Origin: Arcobacter acticola
GTDB taxonomy: Bacteria; Campylobacterota; Campylobacteria; Campylobacterales; Arcobacteraceae
Direction: 5' to 3'
DNA length: 64,000 nucleotides
NCBI RefSeq assembly: GCF_013177675.1
Contig: NZ_CP042652.1
Span: forward strand, 372,001-436,000
A program made the position numbers and the translations under genes. The notes below the pieces were generated by a model. The model did no database searches, had not been told where the DNA came from, and worked only from the letters and a program-made list of their open reading frames with translations. This document shows, in pieces, positions 62,819-64,000 of this stretch (position 1 is its first letter; every line of letters begins with the position of its first letter).

Positions 62819-63697
62819 ATGCAGCACTTAATTAGAACTTCGGATTTTTCAAAAGATGAGATTTTAGGCTTATTTGATGACGCTAGAGAATTTTTAAAAT
62901 TTGAACCAAATGAAATTTTAAAAGGGAAAATAATAGTTACACTATTTTTTGAAAATTCTACAAGAACAAGAAGTTCATTTGAAATTGCAGCTAAAAGATT
63001 AGGTGCTGAGGTTGTATCTTTAGATGTTAGCACATCATCTGCATCAAAGGGTGAAACTATATTTGATACAGTTGCAAATATAAATGCAATGAAACCTGAT
63101 GCAATCATTATCAGACACTCAGAGTGTGGTTTACCTGAATCACTTGCTGGATATGTTGATTGTCCTATTATTAATGCAGGCGATGGTAAACATGCCCATC
63201 CTACACAAGCTTTACTTGATTTATTTACTATATATGAACATTTTAATGGAAACACTGAAGGTAAAAAAGTGGCAATCGTGGGAGACGTAAGAACTTCAAG
63301 AGTTGCTGGATCTAATAGAAGATTATTACCAAGATTTGGAATGGATGTTAGTTTTATTTCACCTGAGTGTTTTAGATATGATGGAGACGAATTTAAAACT
63401 TATATCCATATTTCAGATGTTATTGATGACCTTGATGTAATTATGAGTTTAAGAACACAACTTGAAAGACATTCAGAAATTTATTTTGAGTCTTTAAATG
63501 AATATGCAAAAGATTATTGTATAACAAATGAAGTAGTAGGAGATAGAGATATCTTATTATTACATCCAGGTCCTGTAAATAGAAATGTTGATATTAGTGA
63601 TGACATGTTAAAAGACCCAAGATGTAAAGTATTAACACAAGTTACAAATGGTGTTGCTATTAGAGCTGCTGTTTTAAAGAAATTAATATTAGCTTAG
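62819..63697 (+). CDS. pyrB: Aspartate carbamoyltransferase catalytic subunit
   Basis: PyrB makes carbamoyl-aspartate, the second step in pyrimidine synthesis; the product is the substrate of the PyrC whose end opens this window. The 292-residue protein has TLFFENSTRTRSSFEIAAKR (carbamoyl-phosphate loop), DVSTSSASKGETIFDT, IIRHSECGLPESLA, AGDGKHAHPTQALLDLFTI and LLHPGPVNRN. Length is slightly below the usual 305. The AAAGGA site precedes the ATG. pabB starts two bases after its stop. Confidence 0.96.
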   Translation: MQHLIRTSDFSKDEILGLFDDAREFLKFEPNEILKGKIIVTLFFENSTRTRSSFEIAAKRLGAEVVSLDVSTSSASKGETIFDTVANINAMKPDAIIIRHSECGLPESLAGYVDCPIINAGDGKHAHPTQALLDLFTIYEHFNGNTEGKKVAIVGDVRTSRVAGSNRRLLPRFGMDVSFISPECFRYDGDEFKTYIHISDVIDDLDVIMSLRTQLERHSEIYFESLNEYAKDYCITNEVVGDRDILLLHPGPVNRNVDISDDMLKDPRCKVLTQVTNGVAIRAAVLKKLILA

Positions 63698-63698
63698 T

Positions 63699-64000
63699 TT
63701 GAGTATAGATTTAATAAAAGAAAAATTAAATAAATTTGGTTCAAAAAAAGAACCATTTTTATTTGTTTTATCTTATAACTTAGAAGAGTTTTATATTGAA
63801 AAACTCTCAGAACTTCCAAATAATATTAGATTTGAGTTAAACTCAAAAGAACATCATAAATCTAAAATAAATAAAAAATATAAACTAGAAAAATTCCCAA
63901 TATCTTTTGATGAATACAAAAAAAAGTTTGATTATATTCAAGAGCAAATAAAAAGTGGAAATTCATATCTTTTAAATCTAACTGCTCAAACAAAAATAAA
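63699..64000 (+). CDS. pabB: Aminodeoxychorismate synthase component I, N-terminal part (runs off window)
   Basis: The frame opens with TTG at 63699, one base after the pyrB stop, and continues to the end of the window, giving about 100 residues. It begins LSIDLIKEKLNKFGSK and contains FDYIQEQIKSGNSYLLNLTA, which matches the start of the chorismate-binding domain of PabB (Ile-x2-Gly-(N/D)-x-Y-x2-Asn-L/x-T). PabB turns chorismate plus ammonia into aminodeoxychorismate for folate synthesis. No strong ribosome site is seen, so it may depend on translational coupling to pyrB. Confidence is moderate because only the N-terminal piece is visible. Confidence 0.78.
   Translation, partial: MSIDLIKEKLNKFGSKKEPFLFVLSYNLEEFYIEKLSELPNNIRFELNSKEHHKSKINKKYKLEKFPISFDEYKKKFDYIQEQIKSGNSYLLNLTAQTKI

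Overview
The window is strongly A+T-rich, densely packed bacterial chromosome from a member of the Campylobacterota, most likely an Arcobacter-like species (Arcobacteraceae). This rests on family content and gene order rather than any single marker: a scattered flagellar gene set including FliW, FliS and a MotE-like protein, the futalosine menaquinone enzyme MqnE, an HP0268-family mini-nuclease followed by miaB and a DUF374 acyltransferase, a TrkA-C-domain protein of the COG3400 type, and class II DAHP synthase. No rRNA gene, tRNA gene or CRISPR array was seen.

Layout. 1-8.8 kb: the end of pyrC, then a flagellar region: flgI-fliM leftward, and rightward an acidic unknown protein, fliQ, a FliJ-like protein, a MotE-like protein, fliL, a small membrane protein, flgH, then fliS and a FliT-like gene. 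fliL is split by a 1493-bp insertion sequence with intact ends and a perfect 5-bp target duplication. 8.8-19.8 kb: housekeeping genes (tilS, rimO, panC, a lone peptide-type ABC permease, acpS, ruvX, a metF-like gene, serB, tal, class II DAHP synthase, an ArsC-like gene, gatC, tgt). 19.9-23.8 kb: an operon of a frameshifted TolC-like gene, a PhnD-like periplasmic binding protein and a HAMP histidine kinase, with no response regulator beside it.

23.9-37.5 kb: COG3400 protein, aminotransferase, unknown gene, murC, nhaA, dprA, divergent polysaccharide deacetylase, ilvC, RNase R, fliW, holA, and the rpsF-ssb-rpsR operon with a possible S6:S18-binding leader. 37.5-53 kb: a siroheme nitrite/sulfite reductase, cysS, nusA, the HP0268-miaB-DUF374-unknown block, the bioF-can-unknown-mqnE operon, yraN, thiS, a MidA-like methyltransferase, an OmpA lipoprotein and pyk. 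53-62.7 kb: a leftward envelope block (argD, TolC-like, histidine kinase, OmpR-type regulator, BamE-like lipoprotein, SPOR lipoprotein, L,D-transpeptidase) and a cis/trans fatty acid isomerase. 62.8-64 kb: pyrB and the start of pabB, which runs off the end.

The points most worth following are the fliL insertion (probable motility defect, AT-hook-bearing transposase, and a hairpin that should shut the transposase off in read-through transcripts), the acidic protein heading the fliQ operon, two independent TolC-kinase gene pairings, a GspL/PilM-like bitopic protein behind miaB, and the way convergent genes bury a stop codon inside a shared hairpin terminator. No defence system, prophage or secondary-metabolite cluster is evident. 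Nothing here is clearly an unprecedented system; the novelty candidates are individual uncharacterised proteins and their genetic context.
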